A stretch of 64,000 bases of DNA, taken from assembly GCF_000942395.1 (NCBI RefSeq), contig NZ_LN812102.1, positions 155,358 through 219,357 of the forward strand, read 5' to 3'. Each line of letters starts with the position of its first letter. Within the stretch, counting starts at the first letter, position 1. The notes under the pieces are model-generated. The model saw only the letters and a program-made list of their open reading frames with translations. It made no database searches and was not told the DNA's origin. The DNA is from Risungbinella massiliensis. GTDB lineage: Bacteria > Bacillota > Bacilli > Thermoactinomycetales > Thermoactinomycetaceae. Below, piece after piece: positions 32,985 to 42,203 of this stretch. The position numbers and the translations under genes were made by a program.

Positions 32985-35270
32985 TTATTCTTTTTCTAAG
33001 ATGTTTTCCCTTCTAGCAACATCTTTGTTTCGAATGCCAATATCATTGATCAATACGGTACCTTTTTTCGATCGATCGAAAACAAAACTGATATTGCTCA
33101 ATTGATCTGGATCAAAATTTGGGTTTACCTTTTGAAAATCGGCCAATCGAAATGAAAAATTTTGAAACACAGGTTCCTTTGTTGGTGAAAAAGAAGTAAA
33201 TGGCCATTTAATAATTTTCCCTTCCAACATTGGGAGTAAATGAGTTACACTGCTGAGCGGAAGAGTTGCTTGGTCGCCATTTTTATCAACAACTTTTATA
33301 GTTAAATCGATAAGTGAATCGTTCTCTTCACTACTCTTCTCATCATCAGCGTTGGCCATTGAAAAGACAACGGAACTATTATTCCGTACATCAAGTTGGC
33401 TATTCGTCAAATCAGCCGTATAGCTGGGGACATTAGATGTTTTTTCATGGTTCCACTCGAGACGTACCGCGCTGTACAATTCAGAAGTGAACTTCATCTC
33501 GACCTTTTCTTCCTTCCATGCCTTCAGATTCTCCCCTATTAGCCTTCCGCCCGTAAGAGTTGTACTCTCTAGATTGATATCTTCATCGAAAGAACTAATT
33601 AGTTCCGTATGAGAATCCCAGTAGTTACTAATGTACATTGTATCTGGAAGCCATCGTTGAGCGTAACCGATATCTTGAAAGATTTGTTTGTACTCGTTTT
33701 TTCCTTTTATCGTTGCATCTAAGAAGGATGAAATGAGTACCTTGGCCGCCTGTTGCTGCTCTTCTTGTGACATTAGCTGACCGATATTGTATAGTTTATT
33801 TCCGAGTCCTACACCATCGATTTTTCCCCATTTACTGTTAAACTGACCGTGGTTTGCCCTGTAAATGTATACTGATGATTTGAAATAATCACTACCACCG
33901 GAAAAATTGATCCGGCTATATTGGCTGGCACTGTCAAACGAGCTGACATCCATATCATGAGAGCCTTGTATCGCCAAATAATTCAAATCTTTTAAGAAAA
34001 TTGGCTTTCCCGTAGGTTTGTATTGCTGATCAGTGCCTGCAATCGAAATAACGGAACGGATCCCAAAATGATAGTTGAACTTGATATTCCCATTTTCAGG
34101 ATTAGCATCTAATTGATTGAATGCAGTAGCGACCGTAACCGCTTCGCCACCCCGAGAATGGCCGATGAGCGCAATTCGACTCATATCCACTTTTTCGAAG
34201 AAGGGAGTTGACTTGATTTTGTTCCATTTTTCCCAAGTTTTGAGATGCTCCAGTATTAGCCAACCCCTGGCTAAATTTTCTTGCTCCAACACACGAAACA
34301 TAAACAAATCATCATAAGGTGATGTATTGAGGAAATTTTGATCGATCGATACAAAGATATAACCACGACTTGCTAGAAGTTTGCCTAAATATTCGTATCC
34401 TGGATCAGAATAGTCAGTTGCAATATGATTGCCATGAACGGCAACAATTAACGGAAACGGTCCCTTTCCTTCAGGATACCAAACCAATCCATTGAGCGGC
34501 ATCTTATCTGGTCCGAAGCCAAATGTATCCGTTCGAATCGATGACCAGTTTTCTATAAAAGCAGACCCATTCACTGGTTTGGTCAAAAGAGATCCTCTCT
34601 GATTGAATTCTTTACGGTAGCTGTTCGTGCTACCATAAGACAATGTGTGTACTGGATATGATCCCTGTACAGTCGGATTCTCCAAATTTGTTTGGTAACG
34701 GTCTGCTGCTTTCATCATTTTTAGCCAGTACGGTTTCATCGGGTCCGCATGACCTTCATCTAGTAGCCAGTACATACCAGTGCCTATGAAAATCAAAACG
34801 ATCATTGCTAACAAAATTGCGATCACTTTCGAAAAAAGCTTAACCTTCTGGTATTTCCCTACAAAGAACCGATAAAGAAGTGCCCCTAATACAGAAACCG
34901 CAATGATGATCGATACTACAACAATGGCAGTCAATGACAGTGGGCCAATGAAGCTGATGATCAACAAGCAAACCGAAGTAAGTGTCACCCAAATGTAACG
35001 TGTTGGCATTTTCTTGGCTATATGCAACACCCCTGCAATCACACCAGTTGCTAGAAAGATTCCGAGCAAGAAGATTAGTGCCCCAGTTAAGAAATCACCA
35101 AAACCATGTGTTCCCAACAAATAATATCCTTGGACAATGTAGATTAAAAACGAAACGGAAGCAAGTAATAAGCAAGCTCCCATCCACCCAGGCGTTAACG
35201 GATGGTTTTCCTTGATTTTATTTATAATCGATTTGACAGACCCTATCCTATCCAGTTCCGGTTTTGCCAT
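32985..35270 (-). CDS. Membrane-anchored alpha/beta hydrolase
   Basis: 761 residues. Four hydrophobic helices (about 30-170) are followed by an extracytoplasmic alpha/beta-hydrolase domain: FPLIVAVHGNH with the oxyanion turn, IALIGHSRGGEAV with the nucleophilic Ser, GSHDMDV with a likely Asp, and RANHGQFN with a likely His. A beta-rich C-terminus (about 540-750) may bind substrate. It resembles dienelactone-hydrolase or PAF-acetylhydrolase-like lipases; the substrate is unknown. It is divergent from a two-component system and could be its target. Ribosome site AGAGGTTGATCTT. Confidence 0.75.
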   Translation of the reverse strand: MAKPELDRIGSVKSIINKIKENHPLTPGWMGACLLLASVSFLIYIVQGYYLLGTHGFGDFLTGALIFLLGIFLATGVIAGVLHIAKKMPTRYIWVTLTSVCLLIISFIGPLSLTAIVVVSIIIAVSVLGALLYRFFVGKYQKVKLFSKVIAILLAMIVLIFIGTGMYWLLDEGHADPMKPYWLKMMKAADRYQTNLENPTVQGSYPVHTLSYGSTNSYRKEFNQRGSLLTKPVNGSAFIENWSSIRTDTFGFGPDKMPLNGLVWYPEGKGPFPLIVAVHGNHIATDYSDPGYEYLGKLLASRGYIFVSIDQNFLNTSPYDDLFMFRVLEQENLARGWLILEHLKTWEKWNKIKSTPFFEKVDMSRIALIGHSRGGEAVTVATAFNQLDANPENGNIKFNYHFGIRSVISIAGTDQQYKPTGKPIFLKDLNYLAIQGSHDMDVSSFDSASQYSRINFSGGSDYFKSSVYIYRANHGQFNSKWGKIDGVGLGNKLYNIGQLMSQEEQQQAAKVLISSFLDATIKGKNEYKQIFQDIGYAQRWLPDTMYISNYWDSHTELISSFDEDINLESTTLTGGRLIGENLKAWKEEKVEMKFTSELYSAVRLEWNHEKTSNVPSYTADLTNSQLDVRNNSSVVFSMANADDEKSSEENDSLIDLTIKVVDKNGDQATLPLSSVTHLLPMLEGKIIKWPFTSFSPTKEPVFQNFSFRLADFQKVNPNFDPDQLSNISFVFDRSKKGTVLINDIGIRNKDVARRENILEKE

Positions 35271-35360
35271 AAGATCAACCTCTTTTCATCAGTGAATTCA
35301 TGTATACACAAGACAGGTTTCATTATACGGATCAATCCTTTCACTCGACTTTCCGTTGTC

Positions 35361-35377
35361 TTACATTAACCTTACAT
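35361..35377. promoter_or_regulatory. Direct repeat, possible response-regulator site
   Basis: TTACAT at 35361-35366 and again at 35372-35377, an 11-bp period as in OmpR/PhoB-type binding sites. It lies in the divergent promoter region of the hydrolase and the regulator genes. Confidence 0.4.
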
Positions 35378-35429
35378 GGAAGGAGTTTGACTTCACAGAT
35401 CGAACTGAACGTAAATGAGGAGGAAAAAC

Positions 35430-36146
35430 GTGCGTAAAACGATTTTAATTGTCGATGATGAGCCGGACATCGTTGACTTACTAAAACTGTTTTTGGAAAA
35501 GGAATACGTCATTTTGGAAGCAAGTAATGGTCAGGAGGCCATTCACTTATTTGCTCAAGCTTCAATCGATATAGCAATTATCGATATTATGATGCCGCAT
35601 ATTGACGGCTTTGAACTTCTTCAGTGGATTCGAAAACATTCTAAACTACCAGTTATTATTCTATCGGCGCGAAATCAAGACATGGATAAAATCGTCGGGC
35701 TTGGCTTGGGGGCAGATGATTTTATCTCAAAGCCGTTTAATCCATTAGAAGTAGTGGCACGCATCCAAGCTCAGCTACGCAGAACATATGAGTTCAATGA
35801 ACCACTGCTGGTTCAACCAAGCGCTCGTGAGACATCTGTTGGCGATTTAACACTGGATCACGATGCTTGCCTCTTATATAAACGGGGAAAGGTGATTACC
35901 CTTAGTGCGATCGAATATAAACTTTTAAAGCTATTTATGGACAAACCTGGTCGAATATTTACGAAAAAACAAATATTTGAGAATGTCTGGTCCTACCAAT
36001 ATTTAGCCGATGACAACACAATCATGGTGCAAATTAGCCGATTGCGAGACAAAATTGAAGATTCTCCCCGCGTACCTACCTATTTGATAACAGTTCGTGG
36101 GCTTGGCTATCGATTTGCCAAAAAGGATGAGCTCAATGCGCCATAA
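35430..36146 (+). CDS. OmpR-family response regulator, VanR-like
   Basis: 238 residues. Receiver domain: LIVDDEPDI acidic pocket, phospho-acceptor Asp 52 in IIDIMMP, and Lys in ISKPFNP. The C-terminal winged helix ends with DNTIMVQISRLRDKIE and YLITVRGLGYRF. GTG 35430 has GAGGAGG upstream; the ATG at 35415 has none. It overlaps the kinase gene by 11 bp. The group is close to VanR and related envelope-stress regulators. The divergent membrane hydrolase is a probable target. Confidence 0.9.
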   Translation: MRKTILIVDDEPDIVDLLKLFLEKEYVILEASNGQEAIHLFAQASIDIAIIDIMMPHIDGFELLQWIRKHSKLPVIILSARNQDMDKIVGLGLGADDFISKPFNPLEVVARIQAQLRRTYEFNEPLLVQPSARETSVGDLTLDHDACLLYKRGKVITLSAIEYKLLKLFMDKPGRIFTKKQIFENVWSYQYLADDNTIMVQISRLRDKIEDSPRVPTYLITVRGLGYRFAKKDELNAP

Positions 36147-37551
36147 ACCAAAAATTTTCGACACGCTCGTCCGAAACTACATCTTCTTTTCCTTAACAGT
36201 AGGTGTTAGTGTATTTTTCCTACTCCTCTATTTTGTTGAGCGGACTAACCAGCAAATGCCTGATACAGAAACCCCTCAGTTAAAGGCGAGTGAGATCGTC
36301 CTGCAATATGATGCCAACATCCCTTCGAAAACACTAGAGGCATTTCATGGTTGGCTGGAGATTCTCGACGAAAACTTACAGATTGTAGATGTCAAAGGAA
36401 ACAAGGTGGACCGCACAACTTCTTATTCAGAAAAGGAACTGAATAGTCTATTTTATGATGTAAAAGATAATCCCTATTATGTATCAATAGCTCCTTTTCG
36501 GACGAATGGAGGAAAGACTTGGTATGGGCTTGTCAAAATACCTAAAGACAACATCAGTATGGATTTTACAGTAAATGATGAGAAGGAAGAAATCTGGATA
36601 GTTTTTTGGCAGTCTTTATCAGAAACCGGACTCTTGTTTGCTCTTCTGTTTGGAATCAACGTCTATGTGTACAGCAGATGGACGGCTGTCAAAATCACGA
36701 ATCCTTTAAATGAAATCACTTCAGGAATACGTAGTATTGCTGGCGGACGTTATCATGAACGACTACACTTTAAGGCTAGCTACGAGCTGGTACAAATTCA
36801 GGAAAATTTCAATTTAATGGCAGAAAAACTAGAAAATGCAGAAAAGGAAAAACTATTGTTAGAGGAAAGTAAGCAGCGCATGCTTGTTCATATATCCCAT
36901 GACTTAAAAACTCCGATCACTACGATTCAAGGTTATGCAAAGGCGCTACAACTTGGTATGATTGAAGAGGAATCGAAGAAACAAAGAACGATTAGCCTCA
37001 TCCACGACAAAGCCCAACTTGTTGCGGAGTTAATTGACGATGTGTTCGAGTTATTCAAACTCGATAGTTCAGACTACCCTCTTAAAACGCAAGCAGTGGA
37101 CATCGCTGAATTTATTCGAGAAATTGCTGCCGAATATTATGACCAGTTCGAGGATAAGCAATTTTCTTTTGAATATGAAATTCCTTCGTGGGAAGTTATT
37201 GTTTTGTTTAATAGAAAGCTACTATATCGTGCCATCTCGAATCTGTTATCTAACGCGTTAAAATATAACCCGAAAGAAACGCATGTACGGGTCGCATTGA
37301 TCGATGAAAGTAAAGAGATTCGTATTGAAGTTGTAGACAACGGGATCGGCATTCCAGATCATTGGCGAGACAAGGTGTTTGATGCGTTTGTCCGGGGCGA
37401 TGCGGCGAGAAAAAGCGATGGCGGAACTGGGCTTGGGTTAACGATCGCTAAACATATTGTAGAAAAGCATGATGGTTGTCTTCGATTAAATACGAGCGAT
37501 GGAACAACGAGGTTTGAAATAACACTACCAAAGATGGGATTTGATGTTTAG
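36136..37551 (+). CDS. Sensor histidine kinase, VanS-like
   Basis: 471 residues. Two membrane helices (about 15-35 and 155-180) flank an extracytoplasmic loop, followed by HAMP, the H-box HISHDLKTP (His about 255), N-box NLLSNALKYNP, and G-boxes DNGIGIP and GGTGLGLTIAK. It phosphorylates the regulator encoded just upstream. ATG 36136 follows AAAGGA; the ATG at 36127 is less well placed. The signal is unknown; the paired hydrolase suggests an envelope or lipid cue. Confidence 0.9.
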   Translation: MRHKPKIFDTLVRNYIFFSLTVGVSVFFLLLYFVERTNQQMPDTETPQLKASEIVLQYDANIPSKTLEAFHGWLEILDENLQIVDVKGNKVDRTTSYSEKELNSLFYDVKDNPYYVSIAPFRTNGGKTWYGLVKIPKDNISMDFTVNDEKEEIWIVFWQSLSETGLLFALLFGINVYVYSRWTAVKITNPLNEITSGIRSIAGGRYHERLHFKASYELVQIQENFNLMAEKLENAEKEKLLLEESKQRMLVHISHDLKTPITTIQGYAKALQLGMIEEESKKQRTISLIHDKAQLVAELIDDVFELFKLDSSDYPLKTQAVDIAEFIREIAAEYYDQFEDKQFSFEYEIPSWEVIVLFNRKLLYRAISNLLSNALKYNPKETHVRVALIDESKEIRIEVVDNGIGIPDHWRDKVFDAFVRGDAARKSDGGTGLGLTIAKHIVEKHDGCLRLNTSDGTTRFEITLPKMGFDV

Positions 37552-37679
37552 TCATGCAGCAATAGATAGAAAATAGCGGTAGTTACTTTTCATATGAAGA
37601 TATAGTTAGTCATTCAACGAACTAGATCACTCTATCTATGACGATAACGATGTAAAGCCAAACTATTTTCAACCACACC

Positions 37680-37727
37680 AAGGAATATACTTAAACTAAA
37701 GGGCAGTTTAGTTTAAGTATATTCCTT
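37680..37727. repeat. Long palindrome, copy 1
   Basis: Two 21-bp arms (37680-37700 and 37707-37727), exact reverse complements around GGGCAG. The inner sequence ACTTAAACTAAA-GGGC recurs in altered form at 38852-38877. It has no T-run, so it is not an obvious terminator. Confidence 0.6.
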
Positions 37728-37737
37728 CACAAAGCTA

Positions 37738-37786
37738 TAGAAAAAGCCGATTATACTAGTTAGAAAAAAGAAATCGGCTTTTTTTC
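37738..37786. terminator. Bidirectional terminator
   Basis: AAAAAGCCGATT pairs with AATCGGCTTTTT, between the kinase gene and the SDR remnant. Confidence 0.75.
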
Positions 37787-37825
37787 ATCGAACCACACTT
37801 AAACACCAAATAATTTTCTGTATCG

Positions 37826-38212
37826 CTACCAATCGATTCGTTTTCTATCTCTAAAGAATTCCCCGTTAGGTCCTTCAGGTCCTGTAGTAGCTAACCAAAG
37901 GAGAGACTCAGCAGCTTGCTCAGGAGTTCTTGGAGCAGATGGTCCACCCATATCTGTACTTACCCAACCCGGATCGACCGCATTTATTTTGATATCACCA
38001 TTGATTTCTGCAGCCACCAATCGTGTCAACCCATTTAGTGCAAATTTAGACAACTTATAAGCTCCTACTCCTGGATATGACATTTCGCTCATCGCCCCAT
38101 ATTCTGAGGAAACATTAATAATTCTCCCATAGCCTTGTTTTTCCATAATGGGAATAAAGGAACGGATTACATGGTAAATTCCATAGAAATTGGTAGCCAT
38201 CGGGGTTAACAT
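37826..38212 (-). pseudogene. 3' half of an SDR-family dehydrogenase
   Basis: The reading frame matches the second half of a classical short-chain dehydrogenase: TNFYGIYHVIRSFIPIMEKQ, RIINVSSEYGAMS with the catalytic Ser, YPGVGAYKLSK with YxxxK, and INAVDPGWVSTDMGG. The Rossmann half is absent. Its homology stops at about 38212, exactly where the oppositely oriented TetR gene begins, so a deletion or rearrangement joined the two. Confidence 0.8.
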
Positions 38213-38756
38213 GATAAAAGTAGATAGAAGGATAGCAAGAACCCAAGAAGCAATAAAAAAAGCATTCCTTGAATTGATGTCTGAGAAAAATTTCAATAGC
38301 ATTACCATTCAGGATATTTCTGACAGGGCAAATATTAACCGTGCAACTGTTTATCTTCATTACTTCGATAAATTTGATCTGTTGGATAAGATCATCGAAG
38401 AACATATCAGTAACATGGCTAAATTTTGTAAGTTAGAAGCTGAAATGGATTGGATTGAAGCGACTGTACTCTGCATGGAATATCTTGAAAGTAATTATTT
38501 ATTTTTTTCGACGATGTTGGCAAGTGGAGGAGCTCCGTATTTTCGTAGCCGGTTTGTTCAACATAATATCGAAGAATTCAAAAAAGACGTAGATGTAACA
38601 AAAGGCACGAATCTCGGTCAAAATGAAGATATAGTTGCCGAATTTGTTGCAAATGCTTACGTAGGTGTAGTGGAATGGTGGCTAAAAAATGGCATGCCTT
38701 ATCCACCGCAGGAAATGGCAGAAAAAGTGGGGGATTTATTAGACAGGATTATTTAG
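38211..38756 (+). CDS. TetR-family regulator
   Basis: 181 residues, with the helix-turn-helix TQEAIKKAFLELMSEKNFNS, then DISDRANINRATVYLHYFDKFDLLDKII. The C-terminal part (EYLESNYLFFSTMLASGG, then VGVVEWWLKNGMPYPPQEMA) is typical of the TetR_C_33/DhaS-like group. ATG 38211 follows GGGGTTAAC and lies at the breakpoint of the truncated SDR, so its original promoter may be lost; upstream is now coding debris. Target unknown, perhaps the former SDR. Confidence 0.8.
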   Translation: MIKVDRRIARTQEAIKKAFLELMSEKNFNSITIQDISDRANINRATVYLHYFDKFDLLDKIIEEHISNMAKFCKLEAEMDWIEATVLCMEYLESNYLFFSTMLASGGAPYFRSRFVQHNIEEFKKDVDVTKGTNLGQNEDIVAEFVANAYVGVVEWWLKNGMPYPPQEMAEKVGDLLDRII

Positions 38757-38851
38757 ATTTATCGCATAAAAAATTTCTATTATTTATTTAGGAATGAGGA
38801 GGATAATGTGCCCTTTCCTCTTCAATAAAAATGTTGTATGTAAAAAGTTGC

Positions 38852-38877
38852 ACTTAAACTAACGGGGCGTGTTAGTT
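38852..38877. repeat. Related palindrome, copy 2
   Basis: ACTTAAACTAAC-GGGGCGT-GTTAGTT resembles the centre of the palindrome at 37680-37727. The pair brackets the SDR remnant and TetR gene. Confidence 0.45.
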
Positions 38878-38953
38878 GAACTAGAAATAAGAGGTTTTTA
38901 GGCTCGAGGATAAATCTAAGTTATTCAATTGAAGGGCGCGTTTATGTAGTAAC

Positions 38954-39001
38954 AAAAAAGCGTAATTTCTCAGCATTAAATTGAGAAATTACGCTTTTTA
39001 A
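38954..39001. terminator. Bidirectional terminator
   Basis: AAAAAGCGTAATTTCTCA pairs perfectly with TGAGAAATTACGCTTTTT. The rest of 38757-39085 contains no supported gene. Confidence 0.8.
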
Positions 39002-39085
39002 TATTGAAAATTCCTTAACGTTGTTTTTCTGACGCTACCCCACGAAGTAATAGCTGAACTCTTCTTGTTTTGGTGGTAATTCTCA

Positions 39086-40294
39086 TTAATACTTAACTCG
39101 TAACTCCCTTAGTCCTCTTATCAATAATCCTGGACGATATTCTATTTTGTTAGCAGGGATGGCTAGATCCAGATCCGGCATTCTGTCTATTAATACTCTA
39201 AATATTACTTCTCCCTCTAATCTCGCGAGTGGTGCTCCTAAACAAATATGAACTCCATGTCCAAACGCCATATGTTTATTAGGTGTTCTCGTGATGTCAA
39301 AAACATCCCCATTCTCGACCAAATCTTCATCTCGATTGATTGAAGCGAGCACTAAGAAAACGAAATCCCCTTTTTGTATCTGTTCGCCACCTAGTACAAG
39401 ATCTTCACTGGCGAATCTGGTAGTCGTTATTTCTACAGGGCTGTAATACCGTAGTACCTCTTCTACTGCATTTGGAATCAACTTTGGATGGCTTTTCAGC
39501 TTATCCCACTGCTCTTTATTTTCCATAAACGCAAGGACACCGTTCCCTATTAGATTTACAGTAGTCTCATGTCCAGCGATGATAAGAAGGAAAATCATTG
39601 CGTATAATTCCTTCTCATCCAATTTATCTTCCTGTTCTTCTGCTTGAATCCAAAGAGAAATTAAATCATCTCGAATATCTTCTTTCCGCTCTGCTACTAG
39701 ATTTTTTATGTAATCAAAGAACGCTTGATACTGAGGCTGGGCGTCTAGGATTGATTTTGGATTATTGGATGCTTCTACTATAGTATTGGACCATTTCCGG
39801 AATTGCTCGTGGTCCTCCTTAGGCACACCTAACATGTTTGCTATTACTAGAAATGGTAACGGAAAAGCAAGATCCTGAATAAGAGAAAACTCTCTTGTTC
39901 CTCTCTCTTCAATCGAATCAATAAATTGATTTGCTAAAACCTCTACTAACTCTTTTCGAGCTTTGATTGCTTGAGGAGTGAAAGACGGTTGTACAAGCCT
40001 TCTTAGTCTCGTATGGTCTGGTGGATCTATATTGAGTAAATGACTCATCATGATTTCTCCATAATTATCATCAAAAAGATGGTAATTTGTTTTCTCATAG
40101 AATTCATGAGGGTCTTTCATAAATCGTGGATCCTTTACTACTTCTACAGCGTGTTCATAGGTAGTAACAAACCATGCTTTATTTCCATTGGGCATGATAA
40201 CAGGACAAACAGGCTTGTTTTTTCGCATTTTGGCATAATATGCGTAGGCGTTTTTTTTGAATTCTGGGGAAAAGATATTAAAATTGGTTGTCAA
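39086..40294 (-). CDS. Cytochrome P450, CYP107-like (paralogue B)
   Basis: 402 residues, the same length as paralogue A and alignable without gaps by eye. I-helix AGHETT, K-helix EEVLRYY, haem loop FGHGVHICLG. The TTG start at 40294 (AAGGAG eight bases upstream) gives an N-terminus that aligns with paralogue A. Differences cluster in the substrate-facing B-C region (EFYEKTNYHLFDDNYGEIMM versus FLENSIINAHHDNYREIIM), suggesting altered substrate choice. No redox partner is adjacent. Confidence 0.9.
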   Translation of the reverse strand: MTTNFNIFSPEFKKNAYAYYAKMRKNKPVCPVIMPNGNKAWFVTTYEHAVEVVKDPRFMKDPHEFYEKTNYHLFDDNYGEIMMSHLLNIDPPDHTRLRRLVQPSFTPQAIKARKELVEVLANQFIDSIEERGTREFSLIQDLAFPLPFLVIANMLGVPKEDHEQFRKWSNTIVEASNNPKSILDAQPQYQAFFDYIKNLVAERKEDIRDDLISLWIQAEEQEDKLDEKELYAMIFLLIIAGHETTVNLIGNGVLAFMENKEQWDKLKSHPKLIPNAVEEVLRYYSPVEITTTRFASEDLVLGGEQIQKGDFVFLVLASINRDEDLVENGDVFDITRTPNKHMAFGHGVHICLGAPLARLEGEVIFRVLIDRMPDLDLAIPANKIEYRPGLLIRGLRELRVKY

Positions 40295-40324
40295 TGATGT
40301 CACTCCTTGATGTTAGGGGAATAT

Positions 40325-40617
40325 AATATAAAAAAATTATATCCTATTATGAAATATGAGATATCTGAAAAAGGAGGAAGCTGTTTTTAAGAGCTTATAC
40401 TTGTATTTCAAACTGTTTGAAATACGGATGTTGGATAATCGTTTCAAAACTATTGTACAAGAGTGCTTCAGCCTTGTACGTATTTTTTCGACTGTTGAGA
40501 AAACGATTATTTTCGCGATTGAATTTCTCAATCTCCATTTGCTCATTAGCAAACGATTTTACTACACGGATCCCTGTTAAATACGTCCCTTATTCGCTCT
40601 TTGTTTCTTGATTTCGT
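40325..40617 (-). pseudogene. Internally deleted copy of the downstream ABC exporter gene
   Basis: This stretch matches two separate parts of the gene at 42204-43937 and its 3' flank. 40370-40433 resembles the stop region (42180-42235: GAGCTTATACTTGT, then TTCAAACTG). 40434-40610 resembles 43169-43370 (TTGGATAAT, then TTGTACAAGA, GCTTCAGCCTTGTACG and CAAACGATTTTACTAC). About 930 bp, including the whole ATPase domain, is missing between them, with a further small gap near 40580. No frame stays open. Confidence 0.85.
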
Positions 40618-40627
40618 TTTCCAAAAA

Positions 40628-41200
40628 TCATATCTTCTTTTCAAGTTTCCTAAACCCTATATAAATCAAACCAACACAAATTGCTAAACCAATGATTGCA
40701 GGGACAAAGATAGATTTCCCGGCTTCTCCACCAAATGCTATACTCCAAACCATTTTACCCACTGCCATCAAAACAACTACAGATAATCCAAACAATAAAC
40801 TACGCTTCCAGAAAGCTGCTCCTAAAGCAATGAATGAAACGGGGATAAGAGATGTCATCAAGAATTTTGTAAATCCCCAATCACCGCTTAAATATTCTAT
40901 TTCTATCTCTAAGAATTGTTTCGCTTGTTCGCTTACAACATCAGGCTTCGGAAACCAGAACATACTTGATAGGAGCAGGAAAATGGTTCCCAAAATGCCC
41001 GCCCAACTTCTTTTGTATGCAAAATAGCAAAAAGGTATAAGGAACAATGGTCTGAAATACCAACTTAATGGGTTTTGGTGACGTTCAAAAGCCCAATCAA
41101 AAAAATTTTTATTAGTAAATGCTAAAACAAGCAATAACAAAGTGACTAACCCAAAAATTAGAGCAATTGTTTTGTCATATCGCCTTAGATTTCTTTCCAT
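40628..41200 (-). CDS. Multi-pass membrane protein of unknown function
   Basis: 190 residues with about five or six hydrophobic helices (for example TIALIFGLVTLLLLVLAFTN and KSIFVPAIIGLAICVGLIYI). Cytosolic ends are basic (MERNLRRYDK, FRKLEKKI). No transporter or enzyme motif is visible. ATG 41200 follows GGGGCGTG. It lies 30 bp downstream of a TetR gene on the same strand, under the double operator at 41871-41900, so it is probably the regulated membrane partner, perhaps in membrane stress or drug tolerance. Confidence 0.65.
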   Translation of the reverse strand: MERNLRRYDKTIALIFGLVTLLLLVLAFTNKNFFDWAFERHQNPLSWYFRPLFLIPFCYFAYKRSWAGILGTIFLLLSSMFWFPKPDVVSEQAKQFLEIEIEYLSGDWGFTKFLMTSLIPVSFIALGAAFWKRSLLFGLSVVVLMAVGKMVWSIAFGGEAGKSIFVPAIIGLAICVGLIYIGFRKLEKKI

Positions 41201-41230
41201 GTTATCACGCCCCATATTGGTATAAACGGT

Positions 41231-41851
41231 CTATTTACCTAATCCTCTTCTCATAAAGTCAACGTAATGATCAAGATTCATTATCATTCTTTGAAACTCC
41301 AAATCCTCTTCCATATAAAATATCTCATCAAAATGAACAAACAGATAACTTATAGTCCTTATAAGAAAATCCTCGGAAAATTCTTCTTTGAAGTCACCAT
41401 TTTTTATTGCTTTCTTTATCATTTCTTCAAGCAATTTTTCTGTATTACTTCCTAATGTAGCCTTTGCTATATCATAAATTTTGTTACCCTTTTCTTTCAT
41501 GAACATCTTGCTTAATTGGTGATACTTAGGAAAAGTCATAGCAAATTCTACACCAATCCTTCCTTGGGATTTAAACCTTTCAAAAATATCCTTTCCCTCA
41601 TAGTCTTCTATATTTTCGTTAATTCGGTTACGTACAAATTCCCATTTTGATTTAGAGGCTGACTCCAACAAGAATAGATAAAGATCCTGCTTATCTTGAA
41701 AATGATAATAAAAAGTACCTTTGCTGATACCTGCATTTTTTATAATGTTATTTAGTGAGGCTTCTTTATAATTTTTTGATGTAAATTCATCTAATGCTGC
41801 TTCAAATAGTTCTGCTTTCCTTTCAAATGACTTCTCCTTCAACTTTTTCAT
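41231..41851 (-). CDS. TetR-family regulator
   Basis: 206 residues. Helix-turn-helix: RKAELFEAALDEFTSKNYKE, then IIKNAGISKGTFYYHFQDKQDLYLFLL. The C-terminal domain is acidic and hydrophobic. Ribosome site AGGAGGAAT (AAAAAAGGAGG upstream). Its promoter region has two overlapping palindromes, each typical of a TetR dimer site. It heads a two-gene unit with the membrane protein that follows. Confidence 0.85.
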   Translation of the reverse strand: MKKLKEKSFERKAELFEAALDEFTSKNYKEASLNNIIKNAGISKGTFYYHFQDKQDLYLFLLESASKSKWEFVRNRINENIEDYEGKDIFERFKSQGRIGVEFAMTFPKYHQLSKMFMKEKGNKIYDIAKATLGSNTEKLLEEMIKKAIKNGDFKEEFSEDFLIRTISYLFVHFDEIFYMEEDLEFQRMIMNLDHYVDFMRRGLGK

Positions 41852-41870
41852 ATTCCTCCTTTTTTATCTG

Positions 41871-41900
41871 TAGACTACCGAGTCTAGACCACTCGGTCTA
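41871..41900. promoter_or_regulatory. Two overlapping TetR-type palindromes
   Basis: TAGACTACCGAGTCTA (41871-41886) and TAGACCACTCGGTCTA (41885-41900) share two bases. Each has 6-bp half-sites around a 4-bp centre. It lies just upstream of the tetR ribosome site. Confidence 0.8.
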
Positions 41901-42148
41901 TATCTAGTATAAGCATTTTAAAAATGTTTTCAATATTGTATAAAAGATGCTATGCCTTGTGTGGAAAAGAACTGCTGACACTAGACCAATGAGCAGAATG
42001 AATAGCCCCACCTACTGGTGAATAAAGACCTCAGCGTGTTGATACATAGTCTGATTGTAATGAAGACTCTACTTACATAAAGGAATAGAATACAAAAAAA
42101 TAATAACCTATTATGTAATATCGGAATTAGAAGTCTCCCAAAAAAGAA
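41901..42148. other. Gene-free region upstream of the TetR gene
   Basis: Nothing recognisable beyond a likely promoter near the operator. Bases about 42090-42130 resemble 40325-40360 (both contain CCTATTATG), marking the edge of the duplicated ABC transporter block. Confidence 0.4.
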
Positions 42149-42192
42149 AAACAGCTACTCCCTTTCGTAAGGAGAGAACTGTTTTTTTAAGA
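42149..42192 (-). terminator. Terminator of the ABC exporter gene
   Basis: AAAAACAG and CTGTTTTT pair around an inner CTCCCTTT/AAGGAGAG stem, just after the stop codon on the minus strand. Confidence 0.7.
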
Positions 42193-42203
42193 GCTTATAC
42201 TTG

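Noticed and set aside
38213-38308. N-terminal extension of the SDR fragment (ORF start at 38308)
   Set aside because: These codons are antisense to the TetR helix-turn-helix and share nothing with SDR proteins.
38804-38860. 18-codon ORF with AGGAGG upstream
   Set aside because: No context as a leader and no conserved neighbour downstream on that strand; probably chance.
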